Shown one piece after another: positions 9,500-20,647 of a DNA stretch of 64,000 nt. Every line of letters starts with the position of its first letter. The first letter of the stretch is position 1. Origin of the DNA: Elasticomyces elasticus (Eukaryota; Ascomycota; Dothideomycetes; Mycosphaerellales; Teratosphaeriaceae); NCBI GenBank assembly GCA_035926095.1, contig JAVRQT010000003.1:1674001-1738000 (forward strand), read 5' to 3'. The notes below the pieces were generated by a model. The model ran no database searches. It had not been told where the DNA came from and saw nothing but the letters and a program-made list of their open reading frames with translations. A program made the position numbers and the translations under genes.

Positions 9500-10235
9500 G
9501 CGACCTCTGTGTTAGGGATGTAGTGAACACGATCCGGATCTGCACCATGTGCAGATTGCACTCGCTAGCCAACGATTTGCCAATCTTTCAACGTCTCCAC
9601 AGAGACTCACGTCTTCTGCCAAGTTGATTTTCACGCTCGGCGAGCCTGTCATATTCCGTAATTCTTCTCTAGACCGAGCCAAATTGGTATCGCAAACCGT
9701 TAAGCTGCGGAGTCGAGAAACAGGGCCAGGGTTGTACATAGGTGAGATGTTCTGTCTCAGAAGTACCGCGAGTGGGAGCAACCTGCTGGTGTTGACTAGA
9801 AAGTCTGCCTCCACAGGGAAAGCGCAGCAGATTACGCATGCTTGTAAAGAGTTGACTATTGTGTGACACAAGGAGTATTAGCGAATGACTCTCTCGATCT
9901 TTGCTCTCCATTCGTCAATCTGTGATCGACTCGAGTCGTCTCAGTAGTCTGATACCATGGACTCATTGATGGAGATTGAACGAGCTGTTGCACGTTGCGC
10001 AGCGTGAGTTCACGGTGACTGAGGTACTCGGTCAAAGTAAGTAAGGATCGAATTACTTACTTCAAAATACTGGTTCAACGTCTGCAAAGGTGAATATCTG
10101 AGACTCAGCTCGATCGAAACCCATACCGACCGTTGTGATGGAGGCCAAGGTCCGTGGATCCGCTTGCTTCGGCAGGTAGGTGATGTGCGAGGGATGTCGG
10201 AAAAGCGCCTAGAGGTTAGTTTCAGAGTTTGAATT
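9500..10235 (-). pseudogene. Broken paralogue of the 10333-11145 gene
   Basis: Reading the minus strand, about 10130-10235 encodes LFRHPSHITYL...ADPRTLASITTVGMGF, matching the intact neighbour. Then 9871-9512 gives a 119-codon open piece (LQACVICC, MYNPGPVSRLRSLTVCDTNLA, ending WLASAICTWCRSGSCSLHP and stop) that mirrors the neighbour's C-terminal half. The N-terminal LPxEIR part and a continuous frame between the pieces are missing. It is a tandem duplicate that has decayed. The final Cys-rich tail is preserved nearly intact. Confidence 0.8.
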
Positions 10236-10332
10236 GGCTTTGAACGCTCTCAGATAGTCGGGAGTAAGATAGGTCGCTAGGGTCACGGACTGCAGCTGAT
10301 TAAACGCTCGGCAAACCGGAGACGGCTTTGCT

Positions 10333-11145
10333 CTACGGGTGTAAGGTACAGAACCCGGACCTGCACCATGCGCAGATCGCACTCGCTAGCCAGGAGTTCA
10401 CCATTCTTTCAGTATCTTGACAGCGTTTCAGCACTTCAACTGCCTCAGTTGTTCTAGCCGAGGCCCCACTCTGTATTGCTTCTCCGAATTTCGCCAGTCG
10501 GATATCGCAAATTGTGAGCCTATTGAGGCGGGAAACCGGACCCGGATCATATACAGGTAGTATCTTCAATCTTATCATGACCCCAAGCGGTATCATTCTG
10601 CTAATACTGTCCAATAGGTCTGTCTCTTGCGAGTTAACGCAGATAACGCAGGCTCTTAGGGAGGGCAGACGGAAGATAGGTTCAAGATCCGCAATAGTAA
10701 TCGGTAATCCAGATTCGACTTGGTCAAAGCCCATACCCACCGTTTCGATCGAGTCCAGAGTCCGTCGATCAGCACACTCGATCAGGTATGTGATGTGCGA
10801 TGGGTGTCGGAAAAGCACTGTGTGATTCCGGAAGTTGAAATGTCTATAATCGACTGTTAGTGTGCGAGGCCAACAGGCATCGTGTCCCAGCTCCGGCCAT
10901 CTCTCGAGCGACCCGACAACTCCGCTAGCTGCTTCTACTGCCGGGTAAAGGAGAGTTGCAACGTACAGGATCCACTGTCGATGAGCCTCTCCAAGCGCAA
11001 GCAGCAACGAAACGTATGTGCTCCCTTCGGCGATCCGTGGTTGTGTCGGACTGGCTGGTTCGTCTCGATAAATTGCCTTCTCGAAGATAGCTTGTCGTAT
11101 TTCTACGGGTAGTTCGAGTAGCTTGCTAGTGCTGCTTTGTTGCAT
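10333..11145 (-). CDS. LPxELR-family protein A (F-box/2EXR-like)
   Basis: A 270-aa intronless gene. The codon before the first ATG is GTG in frame, but ATG at 11145 is the likely start. Near the N-terminus LELPVEIRQAIFEKAIYRDEP resembles F-box or 2EXR modules (L-P-x-E-I/L-R-x-x-I/V-x-x-x-A). It is followed by the family's second block, GSTYVSLLLALGEAHRQ, and a third, VLFRHPSHITYLIECADRRTLDSIETVG. A long C-terminal part ends in a Cys-rich tail (WLASAICAWCRSGFCTLHP). Six other intact copies in this window share blocks 1-3. The biochemical role is unknown; by analogy with F-box-like folds it could bind partners, but that is inference. A TATA-like palindrome lies about 90 bases upstream. Confidence 0.75.
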   Translation of the reverse strand: MQQSSTSKLLELPVEIRQAIFEKAIYRDEPASPTQPRIAEGSTYVSLLLALGEAHRQWILYVATLLYPAVEAASGVVGSLERWPELGHDACWPRTLTVDYRHFNFRNHTVLFRHPSHITYLIECADRRTLDSIETVGMGFDQVESGLPITIADLEPIFRLPSLRACVICVNSQETDLLDSISRMIPLGVMIRLKILPVYDPGPVSRLNRLTICDIRLAKFGEAIQSGASARTTEAVEVLKRCQDTERMVNSWLASAICAWCRSGFCTLHP

Positions 11146-11236
11146 CACTAACGGAACATAAGGTAGGTCCGATGGTAGCCTGGTTGTAGGGGAAGGAAGA
11201 TGAAGAAGAAGTTAAGTCCGAGAGAGCAGAAGAGGC

Positions 11237-11254
11237 CCTCATATATATATGAGG
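11237..11254 (-). promoter_or_regulatory. TATA-like perfect palindrome upstream of family member A
   Basis: CCTCATATATATATGAGG is an exact 18-bp palindrome 92 bases upstream of the ATG at 11145. The AT core can serve as a TATA element for the minus-strand gene. Functional use is inference. Confidence 0.4.
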
Positions 11255-13063
11255 TCCCGGCACTAGAGTTGTGCTGTCCTCTTAGCGCCCGGTAAATGCG
11301 ACGTCTCCGATATGTCCAGCGCAAAGCAGCCGCTGCAAGGGGCGACATACAGCTGATGCCGTTATGTTCGACGGAGTGAAAGGTGTGGCCGTTCCAGACC
11401 CCAGCTGCTGATCGAACGTGGCGAAACTCTATTGCAGAATTGTCCCCAATCTTGGCACTTTTTCCGCATGCCAGCATAACATGTGCACATCTCAGCCATG
11501 ATGTACCGGAACTCTATTGCAACAATAGTGTTGTTCTCCAGAAGCCACTCAGATGGATCTCTAGGCTGGCCGGATTCTAGCATCCATGATATGCCGCACC
11601 GCTCCAGCCAAGCCATGTCGGCGCCCGTCCCAGATCAAGATACGTCCGGGAGATGCAGCTTCGCGAAAACGTCGTCGTCGTCCTGGATGATCTAGCGCTC
11701 AGACCTCCGTGACCACTGGGCAAAGAAGTGCTCTAATCCGTGGCTTCCTGATTTCCTTACGATATCCAGTCCAGGAGACGCATCTTCGACACGAAAGCAT
11801 GTGCGACATCATCGCAACCCCTCGCAACAAGAGCGAGCAACGCCACAGTCCAGGATGAAACAGTCCGTGTTCGTTGCAAGTTGCCTAGCATATAACACTA
11901 GGCCCCAGAACGAGGACCACGACTCTTGTGTTCGGGATTATTTTTCACAGCAGGACTACCTTAGCCAGATAGATACAGAACATTCATGCGCTCAATCAAG
12001 GCAGAGCTATTGGCCGCGGACCAGATCATCGTCTGAGTCTGCCGTCGTCAGTCAAAACACTCAATACCGGTCGAAGTAGCGCTGGCGCAACATTACGGTA
12101 TGCCTATGGTTCGCGAGGACCCTTTCGTTCGCGTTCTTCGAGAACAGACCGGAACACAGAGATCTCGCCAGTCTGACCTGCCTTCGGTAGCGACGCGCGA
12201 ATCTCCAGGACGCTTCGGTTTGAGTTATCCAGGTGGGCGAGGCAGTGGGCTGGGCGCCGGAGTTTGGTCGTGGGATGTCAACTGGAAATTCAAGAATGTT
12301 GGAAAGTAGAGAAGAAATGGAGTGCGAGCGAAAAAGGAAAAAGTACTTGAATGTGGGTAGGCTAGCGCGAGAGTAAGGTCTGATGTCCTCAAGTCGTATA
12401 CGGAAAGCACGAAAGCATACCAACTTTATATCGGGCGGCACATCACCTCAAGCGCGCAGACCACAACCTCCAGTCGAATACTCTCATCGGAGGAAGGAGG
12501 CAGCACTACAATAGCTGCGGTTGGTCGTGGATGTGGCAATTTCCAAATATTCTGGGAGAGCCCCTATGCGCCTGGGATCTCGTGCTGAGCTTGGCTAGAG
12601 ACCAGCGGAGGCTGCGCAGCTTCTGACCAGGCATTTGGGATTAGATAGATGCTACCGTGAAGTTGATGGTTGTTACTGTCTCTCAAAACTGAATTCACTT
12701 CGGCCAAAGAAGCTTCTCGCCCGGCGCCTCCCGCCGCCAGCTGAGTAACCACTTGCTGAACCGTGCACCAGCGATGTTGACGTCTCTTGAACCGCAGGGA
12801 CTCGAGTATTGACAATCCACAGCTCGCGCAAAACCGCTGACAAGCATCTCGACCTGGCTACCCCTCGCGCGTGAAGGAGAAAGCGTCACAGAATGCGCCG
12901 GCATCCATAAGGCCTCACTTGCTCAATCACAAGCGCCGCTGCCTTTTGTGTCACTTCCAGACATTCCGACCAACTTCCAGGCACTTCACCAACTGACCAA
13001 TTGCGCGCAAACACTGCGTGATCCGGTTCACAAATCTCAATCGATCAGATCTTCTACACAAAC
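11255..13063. other. 1.8-kb intergenic region, nothing recognised
   Basis: ORFs on both strands are short, overlap each other and have no recognisable motifs. The last few hundred bases form the promoter and leader of the F-box-WD40 gene. A short repeated word, GAACTCTATTGCA, occurs near 11425 and 11510. Confidence 0.45.
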
Positions 13064-15938
13064 ATGCAGCGAAACATATCTCAACTGGACGAGGGCTACG
13101 ACGAGACCCGCAGCATGAGCGACAGCGATCTCCAATACGGCACAGATATGGACGCGCACACGCAGCATGTGCTAAATCTGGTGTTGGCCCTGCCAGAGGA
13201 GCAGCGGAAGCGTGCGTCAATCCTTCGGCCACACACGTGCGTCACTAACTTTTGATATAGTAATGGTCGAATCCATAATCCGCACTCTCCCGAACGTCGA
13301 CAAAGAGCTCATCGGCCGCTACTGCAGCAACCTGACTCACTTCGATCCCTCTCACTACCTCCCTGCAGAACTCATGCTCTCAGCTCTCTCGTACCTCGAG
13401 CCACGGGACTTACTAACTGCTTCCTCTATCTCGCGCTCGTGGCGTGAACGAGCGCTGGACGACGAGTTATGGCGTAACTGTTTCGCGAAGGAAGGCTGGG
13501 TCCTGGATGGGAAAGAGACGGATCAAGTGCAAGCCTCGCGGCAGAGTCGGCTCGCGCGTGATAAGCGGGCTGTGACAGATGCGTTGGGAAGGAGAGGAAG
13601 CCGAAAGCGTAAGACGGAGGAGGCTTTTAGTGAGGGTGAGGCAGCACCAGCGATCATGGGACACGTGGAGGAGCAGGTGCAGAGGCAGATGGGCCAGGGC
13701 AGTGAGGACAGCATGCAAGGTGTTGAGCTCGGATCTTATGGACTGGAAGGTCGACCACAATCCGACGAGCTGGTACGGTATGCTCAGGATGCTTGTCGCG
13801 GGTCCAGCGAAAGCGACTCAGACACCTCCTCCATGACCCGCTCCTCGCCAAACCAGCGCCGAGCCGATCACTACCGCACTCCCGCAGATATCAAGTTCAA
13901 CCTCATACCCGGCTTATGGCGCACCGACAGGGCCGACGCTAAGCTCTCCTGGCCGTACCTCTACAAGCAGCGCGCACGTCTGGAGCGCAACTGGGAGAAA
14001 GGTACGTACACCATGTTCCGCCTGCCACGCCCTGAGCATGCCGAAGAAGGCCACTCGGAGTGCGTCTACACTATTCAACACACCGCCAAACACCTCGTCT
14101 CGGGCTCCCGGGACCGCACAATCCGGATCTGGGACTTGGATACTTACCGCCTCAAGGGCGAGCCTTTAAAGGGTCACGAGGCCAGTGTGTTGTGCCTGCA
14201 ATTCGACGAGCGGCCAGAGCAAGATATCATTGTCAGTGGAGGCAGTGACGCGTACCTCATCATCTGGAAGTTCAGCACGGGAGAAGTGGTGAGGAAGATG
14301 ACCAACGCGCACGACGAGAGTATTCTCAATCTCCGCTTTGACGGCAGGTATATCGTGACGTGCAGTAAAGACAAGAGCGTCAAGGTCTGGTCACGACATG
14401 CTCTGCACAAGGATGATCCGCTCGTACCTTCTCACATCTTGCCTTTGCTGGAGAACGGCTCATTTCTAGGATATGATGTCAGGACCAATATCATCCGGGA
14501 GCACTCCCTGCTCGTCAACTTCGGACCACCGCTGGCTGGTGCGCATCAAGCGGCTGTCAATGCTGTGCAAATTCATGATAAGACCGTGATCTCGGCTTCT
14601 GGAGATCGCACGATCAAGTCCTGGAATATCGATACTGGTAAGATGACGCGCACGTACATCGGCCACACCAAGGGTATTGCGTGTGTGCAATTCGACGGCC
14701 GGCGGATAGTGAGCGGTAGTAGCGACAACACGGTCCGGATCTTCGACGCACAGACTGCCGCGGAGGTGGGTTGTCTCAGCGGTCATGGCAACTTGGTGCG
14801 CACCGTGCAGGCGAGGTTCGGCGATCTGGAGACTGTTACAGACGATGAACTCCTCTCTGACGCTAGGGGCGCCGATGAGGAGTTCCTTGCCGCGGTTAGG
14901 GGTGGGATGCCGTTGCCTAGGTCTGGGCCGGGCAGGAGGGTGGCGAACCCGGGGAGTAGACGGCCTGAGGATCATCGGACTCTGGGGACTGCTGTGCCGC
15001 CTGGAGGTGGGGGTGGGAGGTGGGCGAAGATTGTTAGTGGGAGTTATGATGAGACTGTGGTGCTTTGGAAGAGAGATCGGGAGGGGAAGTGGGTGGCGAG
15101 ACTGACGTTGAGCATGGATGGGGTACTCAAGAATCATGGGCGGAGACAGCCAAGGGTGTTCAACCTTCCGCCGCCGGGTGGTTGGCCGGCTACGGTGAAT
15201 GCTGGGACAGCGGCACCGGTTGTTGGTACTAATCCGGCGGCAGTGGTGAATGGAGTTGGTGGGCAGGGTGGTACTGGCCATGGCGGGCCGATTATCACAC
15301 ATCAGGCTGCTGCTCCTGCTCCGGCTCCGGCACCGGCGGCTGCGCAGGCTGCGCAGACGCCTCAGCAGGTTATTGCGCAAATCCACGCGAATGGTGGACT
15401 GCAGCAGTTGTTGACGCAGCACCAGCAGGCGCAAGCGAATGCCAACGCCTTGGCACAGCAGCAGCAGCAGCAAGGACAGACTACCGGAACCGGAGCGCAG
15501 AATCCTCTGCCAACCACTCCTGGAGGACCGCCAGGACCGAATATATTGCCTGGACCTTGGGTACCCCAGCATCCTGTTCTTGCTGCGATTCATGCTGGTG
15601 CTTATAACGTTCACCCGCTACCGAATCATCAGCCTATCGGTGCGCCTCATCTACAACCTAACAACCACAATCATCCTCCTGCTCAGGCAAACAACCACGC
15701 TGCCGCGGCTCCTGCTCCTGCTGCTCTAGGACCGTACGTCCCGGTCAATATTCCCGGTGTACCGAACCCGCTACTCAATCTTCCGGCACCGAGGGAGAGC
15801 AACCGGGTGTTCAAGCTGCAGTTCGACGCGCGGAGGATTGTGTGTTGTAGTCAAAATAAGGTGATTGTCGGGTGGGATTTCGCGAACGGAGAGAGAGAGT
15901 TGGAGAGGATTGGTGGGTGGAGTCTGGAGACTTCTTGA
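13064..15938 (+). CDS. F-box/WD40-repeat protein, FWD-1/beta-TrCP-like SCF substrate receptor
   Basis: Two exons, 13064-13211 and 13261-15938, separated by a 49-nt intron (GTGCGT...CACTAAC...TAG), encode 941 aa. The short first exon (MQRNISQLDEGYDETRSMSD... LPEEQRK) joins in frame to LMVESIIRTLP, a dimerisation-type segment. The F-box follows at about 83-130 (LPAELMLSALSYLEPRDLL, then WRERALDDELW). WD40 repeats with G-H/W-D ends run from about 316 to 430 and 475-560, with another near 640-665. A Gln/Pro/Ala low-complexity insert of about 200 residues (686-882) precedes a last blade-like segment, FKLQFDARRIVCCSQNKVIVGWDF. Such proteins recruit phosphorylated substrates to SCF E3 ligases. The architecture and N-terminus fit Neurospora FWD-1, which turns over the clock protein FRQ; orthology is likely but unproven. 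Confidence 0.88.
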
Positions 15939-16168
15939 GTTTGCTAGCGAGGGGAAAGAGAGTGGTGAGCGGGTGCGTTGTGTTTCAAAGTGAGTTCGGG
16001 AAAGCATTGCTAGCGTTGGACTTTTGGGCGCGGTCATTATGCATAGCGTCTTGGATACTATTATTATGGAGATTGGCTTGGAGCTCATTGCGCTGCAGCA
16101 TGGCACAGTTCGTGAGGTGAAGTTGATCTACAGATACAGGTAGAAGCAAGTAGTTCCACCTTCCTATC

Positions 16169-16780
16169 TCACTCGGTCAGGGACGTGGAAAGCAGAAGCC
16201 AAGCATCGTCGCTATCGCTCCACTCACTGAAGCCCAGCTTCTTCCAGTGACGTGTGAGCCGCTCCGTTGACTCGCCACCATTGTCCGCCTCGCGAGTGAT
16301 GCCACCAGCCTGTAGCATTACCACGCCACGCTCGCCCAGCTCGAGAAGCTCGATGAACTCCTTGACCATTGACAAACTCAAGCCCTTCCCTCGCAGCGAC
16401 CTATGCAGCCAGACTTCTTCGATGAAGAGTACGATCTCCGCCCCAGCCACAATCTCTCCAAAGTCACCTACGAACGATTCATTGGCGAGGAAGTTCTCTA
16501 CCTTGTCTAGGCGTGCGCAGTCTTCGCTATGAGCCGTGTCGTACGCTTGGCATTCGTGGTAGAATTGTTGACCCTGAGGTGAAGCAAGGTGCATTCTGCC
16601 AGTGGCGATGAGCTGTGCTTTGATGTGACCTTGTTCTTCACTGGGAGAGATTGTCATTGCTAGGGGGGTGAGGTCGCCAGCAGCATAGATGGTGACGATG
16701 TTGGGATGTTCGTGATCTGGTGAACAGATGGTTCGAGTGATTTTGAGGGTCGTGGATTGAGGTTTGTTGAGGTCGGCCAT
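16169..16780 (-). CDS. GNAT-family N-acetyltransferase (short)
   Basis: A 203-aa intronless gene. Residues about 118-147 (VLFIEEVWLHRSLRGKGLSLSMV) form strand beta4 and the acetyl-CoA loop, with R-G-K-G-L matching the Q/R-x-x-G-x-G/A signature. HWKKLGFSEW near the end is the usual last part of the fold. There is no signal peptide. The acceptor is unknown. It lies tail-to-tail with the F-box-WD40 gene 230 bases away and is unrelated in sequence to the GNAT gene at 1972. Confidence 0.8.
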   Translation of the reverse strand: MADLNKPQSTTLKITRTICSPDHEHPNIVTIYAAGDLTPLAMTISPSEEQGHIKAQLIATGRMHLASPQGQQFYHECQAYDTAHSEDCARLDKVENFLANESFVGDFGEIVAGAEIVLFIEEVWLHRSLRGKGLSLSMVKEFIELLELGERGVVMLQAGGITREADNGGESTERLTRHWKKLGFSEWSDSDDAWLLLSTSLTE

Positions 16781-17034
16781 TGTGTGACCAGCTTGATGGG
16801 ATATGTTGTGAGACTGCTGTTGTCATGTTGGTCGATGGCCTACTCACGGTCAATTGTTGACGAGAAGGCGAACGGTCTTCAGTAATGGTCCGACAGTGCT
16901 GACAGATCACCGTGGTTACATACATAGCAAGCGTCAGTGCGAAAGCATACAGCGTGTCAGGCTATATGTCGGTAGACGTTTTGGTCGCCAGGCCCTTTCA
17001 CGCTACTCAAGCGTAACGCGCCTTCGCTGGCAAC

Positions 17035-18817
17035 TTACAGAGTGAAACGCCACCTCGTGTCTTCGTCCCCTTTCCACTCTCCATCCCAAACTTCCTGGCT
17101 GACCGCCTCCGCGGCATCTCTCCTTGTGTTGATCCGCTTCAGCACGAACCACAGAATGCCGACAACACATATGTTCCCGCAAAGATACGCCAATGCCACA
17201 CTGTGTCCAACAATGTAGCGCGGCGTGTTCTCCGCTCGGTAAAGCTGCGTACCAATCACAGCACCAAGGTTGCCAATCGTAATCTGCAATGCATTCGCTG
17301 TAGCTCTTTTGGTCTGTCCGCTCACGTTCATCGCAGGCCAGCTCAATGTAAGAGCGACTGCAGGGTATATGCCAGCAGCAGCGAAGAAGACGCCCGCGTA
17401 GCTGACTCCCGGGCGCTTGTGGGGGTCGGTATTTGTGAGAAGGATGATGTACCCTATGATGGCGGTTGCTGCCGAAGTCATGATGAATGGACCACGACGA
17501 TGGCACCTTTCCGAAACGATAGCGTAGATAACCGTCAGCATTGTGGCTAGTGCGTAAGGTGGGATGGTAAGTAGTTGGGCAGATGAAGCTTTGTAGCCCA
17601 GAGCTGCGATGATAGACGGCTAGACCACGTCAGCGTTGGATTCGGTCATGTAATCGAGATGATAAGCTCACCAAGAACAACGACAGTGTGTACAGCGGTA
17701 GACTGAGGGTATGGTAGCAGGCGCAGTACAACCACACCTTCGGGTCCTTCAAAGCATGCCAAACGTTTGTCCCTAGAGACATACAGGTGTCAGCAAACAG
17801 ACCCTTCGTGGAGGAGATCTCAGCGTTGCGCCTTCTCTGCAATCGTCCTATCGCGACAGATCGACGGTAGAGACGTTCCTCGTGCGCCCAAATTCTTTTG
17901 ATGCTGACTTACAGTTGAAAGCTTCGTCTTGAGTAGCATCACTGTCCGCTTTGAGGCGCGCATTGATGAAGGCCCGCTCATCCTCGTTGACGAAACGAGC
18001 TCGAGCAGGCCAATCAGCGATGAACCAGTACCCTCCGACCGCTATCACACACGTGAGAATGCCTTCGATGATAAAGCTGAGATAAATTAGCGTTGTCGTG
18101 GTCTGGACAAGGCTGTCACGCTCACATCCAGCGCCAACCATTGAGGCCTGCAACGCCCTTCATGTAACCGATACCATAAGCCAGTATCCCGCCAAACGCG
18201 CCAGCAAGCGAAGCGGCACTGAAGAATAATGCAATCCGATATTGACGTTCTGATCGCTTATACCACATGCTCAGATAGAAAACGACGCCTGGAAACAGAG
18301 CTCTGTGATGTTCTTAGAAACGACCCAAGTGTAAACGTTGTTGTACTGACCCTTCTGTGACTCCAAGGAAGAACCTCACAACGAAGAAGCCTGCCACACC
18401 AGTCTGTCCGCCATTGTACACCACGACGCCCTGTAGCGTTGCTACAATTCCCCAGATGAGCGTGACTGATGGCAGCCAGATCTTAGGCCCGATACGCTTC
18501 AAGACCAGATTCCACGGCACTTCGAAGAGAATGTACCCGATGAAGAAAAGAGTCAACCCAGTCAAGTACTGGTCGCCTGTCATATGTAGGTCGGCATCGA
18601 GCCCATCCAGCTTGGCGTTGGCAACATTGGACCTGTCGAGGAAGGAGAGGAGGTATAAGATGCAGACTCCTGGCAGTAGGTGACGATCAAGCTTGCGTAG
18701 GAGAGACTTCTCGCTGATGCCGTAGGTTGCAGCATAGTCCTCGCTGACAGAGTCTGGGGTCGAAGGGGTCTTCTCATGGCTGTGCGAAGCATTATCCAAG
18801 CTCTTCTCGGCGTCCAT
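17035..18817 (-). CDS. MFS transporter, Dal5/anion:cation symporter family
   Basis: Five exons on the minus strand: 18351-18817, 18126-18302, 17913-18076, 17672-17772 and 17035-17619. They join in phase to 497 aa, the normal length for this family. Introns are 48, 49, 140 and 52 nt. Signatures are LLSFLDRSNVANAKLDGL after the first helix, FEVPWNLVLKRIGPKIWLP at helix 2, FFLGVTEGALFPGVVFYL (across intron 1), GWRWIFIIEG (across intron 2) and DPKVWLYCACYHTLSLPLYTLSLFLP. These are typical of Dal5-like permeases for allantoate, nicotinate, pantothenate and other organic anions in the plasma membrane. The N-terminal 45 residues are Ser-rich and cytosolic. The exact substrate cannot be read from sequence. 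The 140-nt intron 3 is long for this window; joining ...EAFN to WTNVWHALKDPK matches the family. Confidence 0.9.
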
Positions 18818-19608
18818 GGCGATTGTTCAGGATGACCTCGACACACAGGCACAAACAGAACACGCCGAGGGTCTGTGGTAACAACAAGAAATGTATGAGA
18901 AGGGCCGGCCTACCTTTGACCTAGCAGTTCACGCTGAAAGAGATGAGACGATCGGTGCCAAAGTGACAGCATTTCGGCGCGAATTGATGATGATGATGCC
19001 GCTGAGGGCAGCGATCGAGAGCCATACCGCGGGTTCAGCCAATTGCGCGGGTTTGTCTTGGGAGGACTGCTGCATGGGTGCTCTTTCGCAAGGCCTTCTT
19101 CAGATGTCGTGATGCGGCCAGACGGGAGGGAGGAACCGTCGCCAAGAGATATTCGCCACCTCCTCCTCTACTGCAAGGCTGGATTGCACTCCTGCAATGT
19201 CTTCGACATGACATCCTCAGGATTGGCCAAGTCGACCTGAAGCATCACAGCCTAAGCCTGTGTCATCTTGCGTACTGCTTGTTGAATTGATTACTTCGAG
19301 CAAGTCAGCTTTTTGCCACACAAGCATTACATGACAAACGCAAGAAGCAGCTCATGAGTACCAGCGTACACAGCAGTCTTTCGGTGTTGTGATAGCATAG
19401 GCGGCTCAGCCAACTTGTGTTTCTGATCAGCTGATTGGAACATCTGATCTGGTAAGCCTCTGAAACATCAGACGAACAATATCTAACTTAATGACCGTCT
19501 TCATCAAGTAGCTTTTGCTGACGGTGAGTCACATGGTAGGAGACGGTCTACAAAAGAGCCTTCGGTATATCTCTTCATTCTACTTCACGACAAGCAGCTA
19601 CCACAACC
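18818..19608. other. Divergent intergenic region
   Basis: 790 bases between the transporter and family member B. I see no ORF with protein-like composition and no repeat. The right end holds CTACAAAAGAG and GGTATATCTC about 50 bases before the ATG of member B, which may act as its core promoter. Confidence 0.45.
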
Positions 19609-20280
19609 ATGTCGGCTAGCTTCGCACTGTCAGGCCTCCCGCCGGAGCTTAGGGAAATGGTGTACAACCTTGCCATCTTCCACAGTTACGACGCCAGGAC
19701 CGAACTTACGGTAGTTAGAGGCTCCACCCTCGCTGCACTGCTGCTTGCACTCCCGCCTGCATACCGACACGAGCTTGCTAGTCAAACATTCGCACAAAGT
19801 CTCATCGTCTTCCGCGACTCCTCGGACATCGCGTCGCTGCTCGAGCTCGCGACCCCGAAAAGTATCTCGTCGATCACGCACGTCGGTCTAGATAACGGCT
19901 CGGTCACCGCACTCATGCTTACCCGCGAAGATGTCGAGCGTGTGTCCAGATTGCACGGCCTGCGGCACTTCTTTGTTGGCATGGAAAGCGACCGAAGAAT
20001 AAATCTGAACACGTACCAGCATCTCGCAGGATCGTTGGTGCAAGTCATGTCTCAATATCCTGGCTCGTCGTCACTATTGCTCAGTTTCGAGACATTGGCC
20101 TTCGTCGACTTTGCGCATCAAGACTGCGTGCGCGACGTAGGCGTTACCATGCTAGGCCAAGGAACACGGGGCCTGGTTCTGCTCTGTAGTACTCGTATGT
20201 CGTGGGAGAACCGGGCTATCGTCGAAGAGATCAAGAAGCTGAGGGAAATTGAGGCAGGGAGCCGGCTTCGTGATCTGTAG
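19609..20280 (+). CDS. LPxELR-family protein B
   Basis: A 223-aa intronless gene with all three family blocks: SGLPPELREMVYNLAIFHS at 8-26, GSTLAALLLALPPAYRHELASQTF at 38-61, and LIVFRDSSDIASLLELATPKSISSITHVGL after that. A Leu-rich segment RLHGLRHFFVGM follows, like 'LPxLRxxxVG' in the relatives. The C-terminus is charged and probably helical (IVEEIKKLREIEAGSRL). It lacks the Cys tail of member A. Function unknown. Confidence 0.75.
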   Translation: MSASFALSGLPPELREMVYNLAIFHSYDARTELTVVRGSTLAALLLALPPAYRHELASQTFAQSLIVFRDSSDIASLLELATPKSISSITHVGLDNGSVTALMLTREDVERVSRLHGLRHFFVGMESDRRINLNTYQHLAGSLVQVMSQYPGSSSLLLSFETLAFVDFAHQDCVRDVGVTMLGQGTRGLVLLCSTRMSWENRAIVEEIKKLREIEAGSRLRDL

Positions 20281-20647
20281 ACTTGAGTAACTGATAGTGC
20301 TGTAGCAAGAAAAGTCTGGAATGTACGCGTTAGCAAAGGCGATATATTGACACGTCCAAATTCATGAGCTCACGCCACTCGGCATACTCTGTTTCATAGC
20401 AATGATGCGCGCCATCCGGTTCATGCTGTGTCCTGATCTTGTCTCGAAGGAGCACATAGCACCCATCACAGAAATGGAGCGGCTAGGAACTGAGAGCGCC
20501 GCCGTAGGTAAGCATTTATCCACTGAGCTAAATCAATCTTGACTTCTCGAAATCGACTGTCAAACGTCCAAAGCTCAGAGATCCCCTCCTCTTATCGTTC
20601 ATCATACAGTTCCGTCTGCCAGATAAAACTAAACAAGATCATCCACC
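20281..20647. other. Spacer between family copies B and C
   Basis: 367 bases. A minus-strand word near 20510-20537 (TTTAGCTCAGTGGATAAATGC) resembles a tRNA 5' half and A box, but I find no matching B box. No gene is called. Confidence 0.45.

Noticed and set aside
14466..15614. 382-codon minus-strand ORF
   Set aside because: It is antisense to the WD40 part of the F-box gene; Arg/Ser/Leu-rich composition with no motif. The plus strand shows clear WD40 repeats.
20505..20537. Possible tRNA on the minus strand (TTTAGCTCAGTGGATAAATGC)
   Set aside because: A-box-like word present, but no B box (GGTTCGANTCC) within 120 bases and no plausible acceptor stem pairing.
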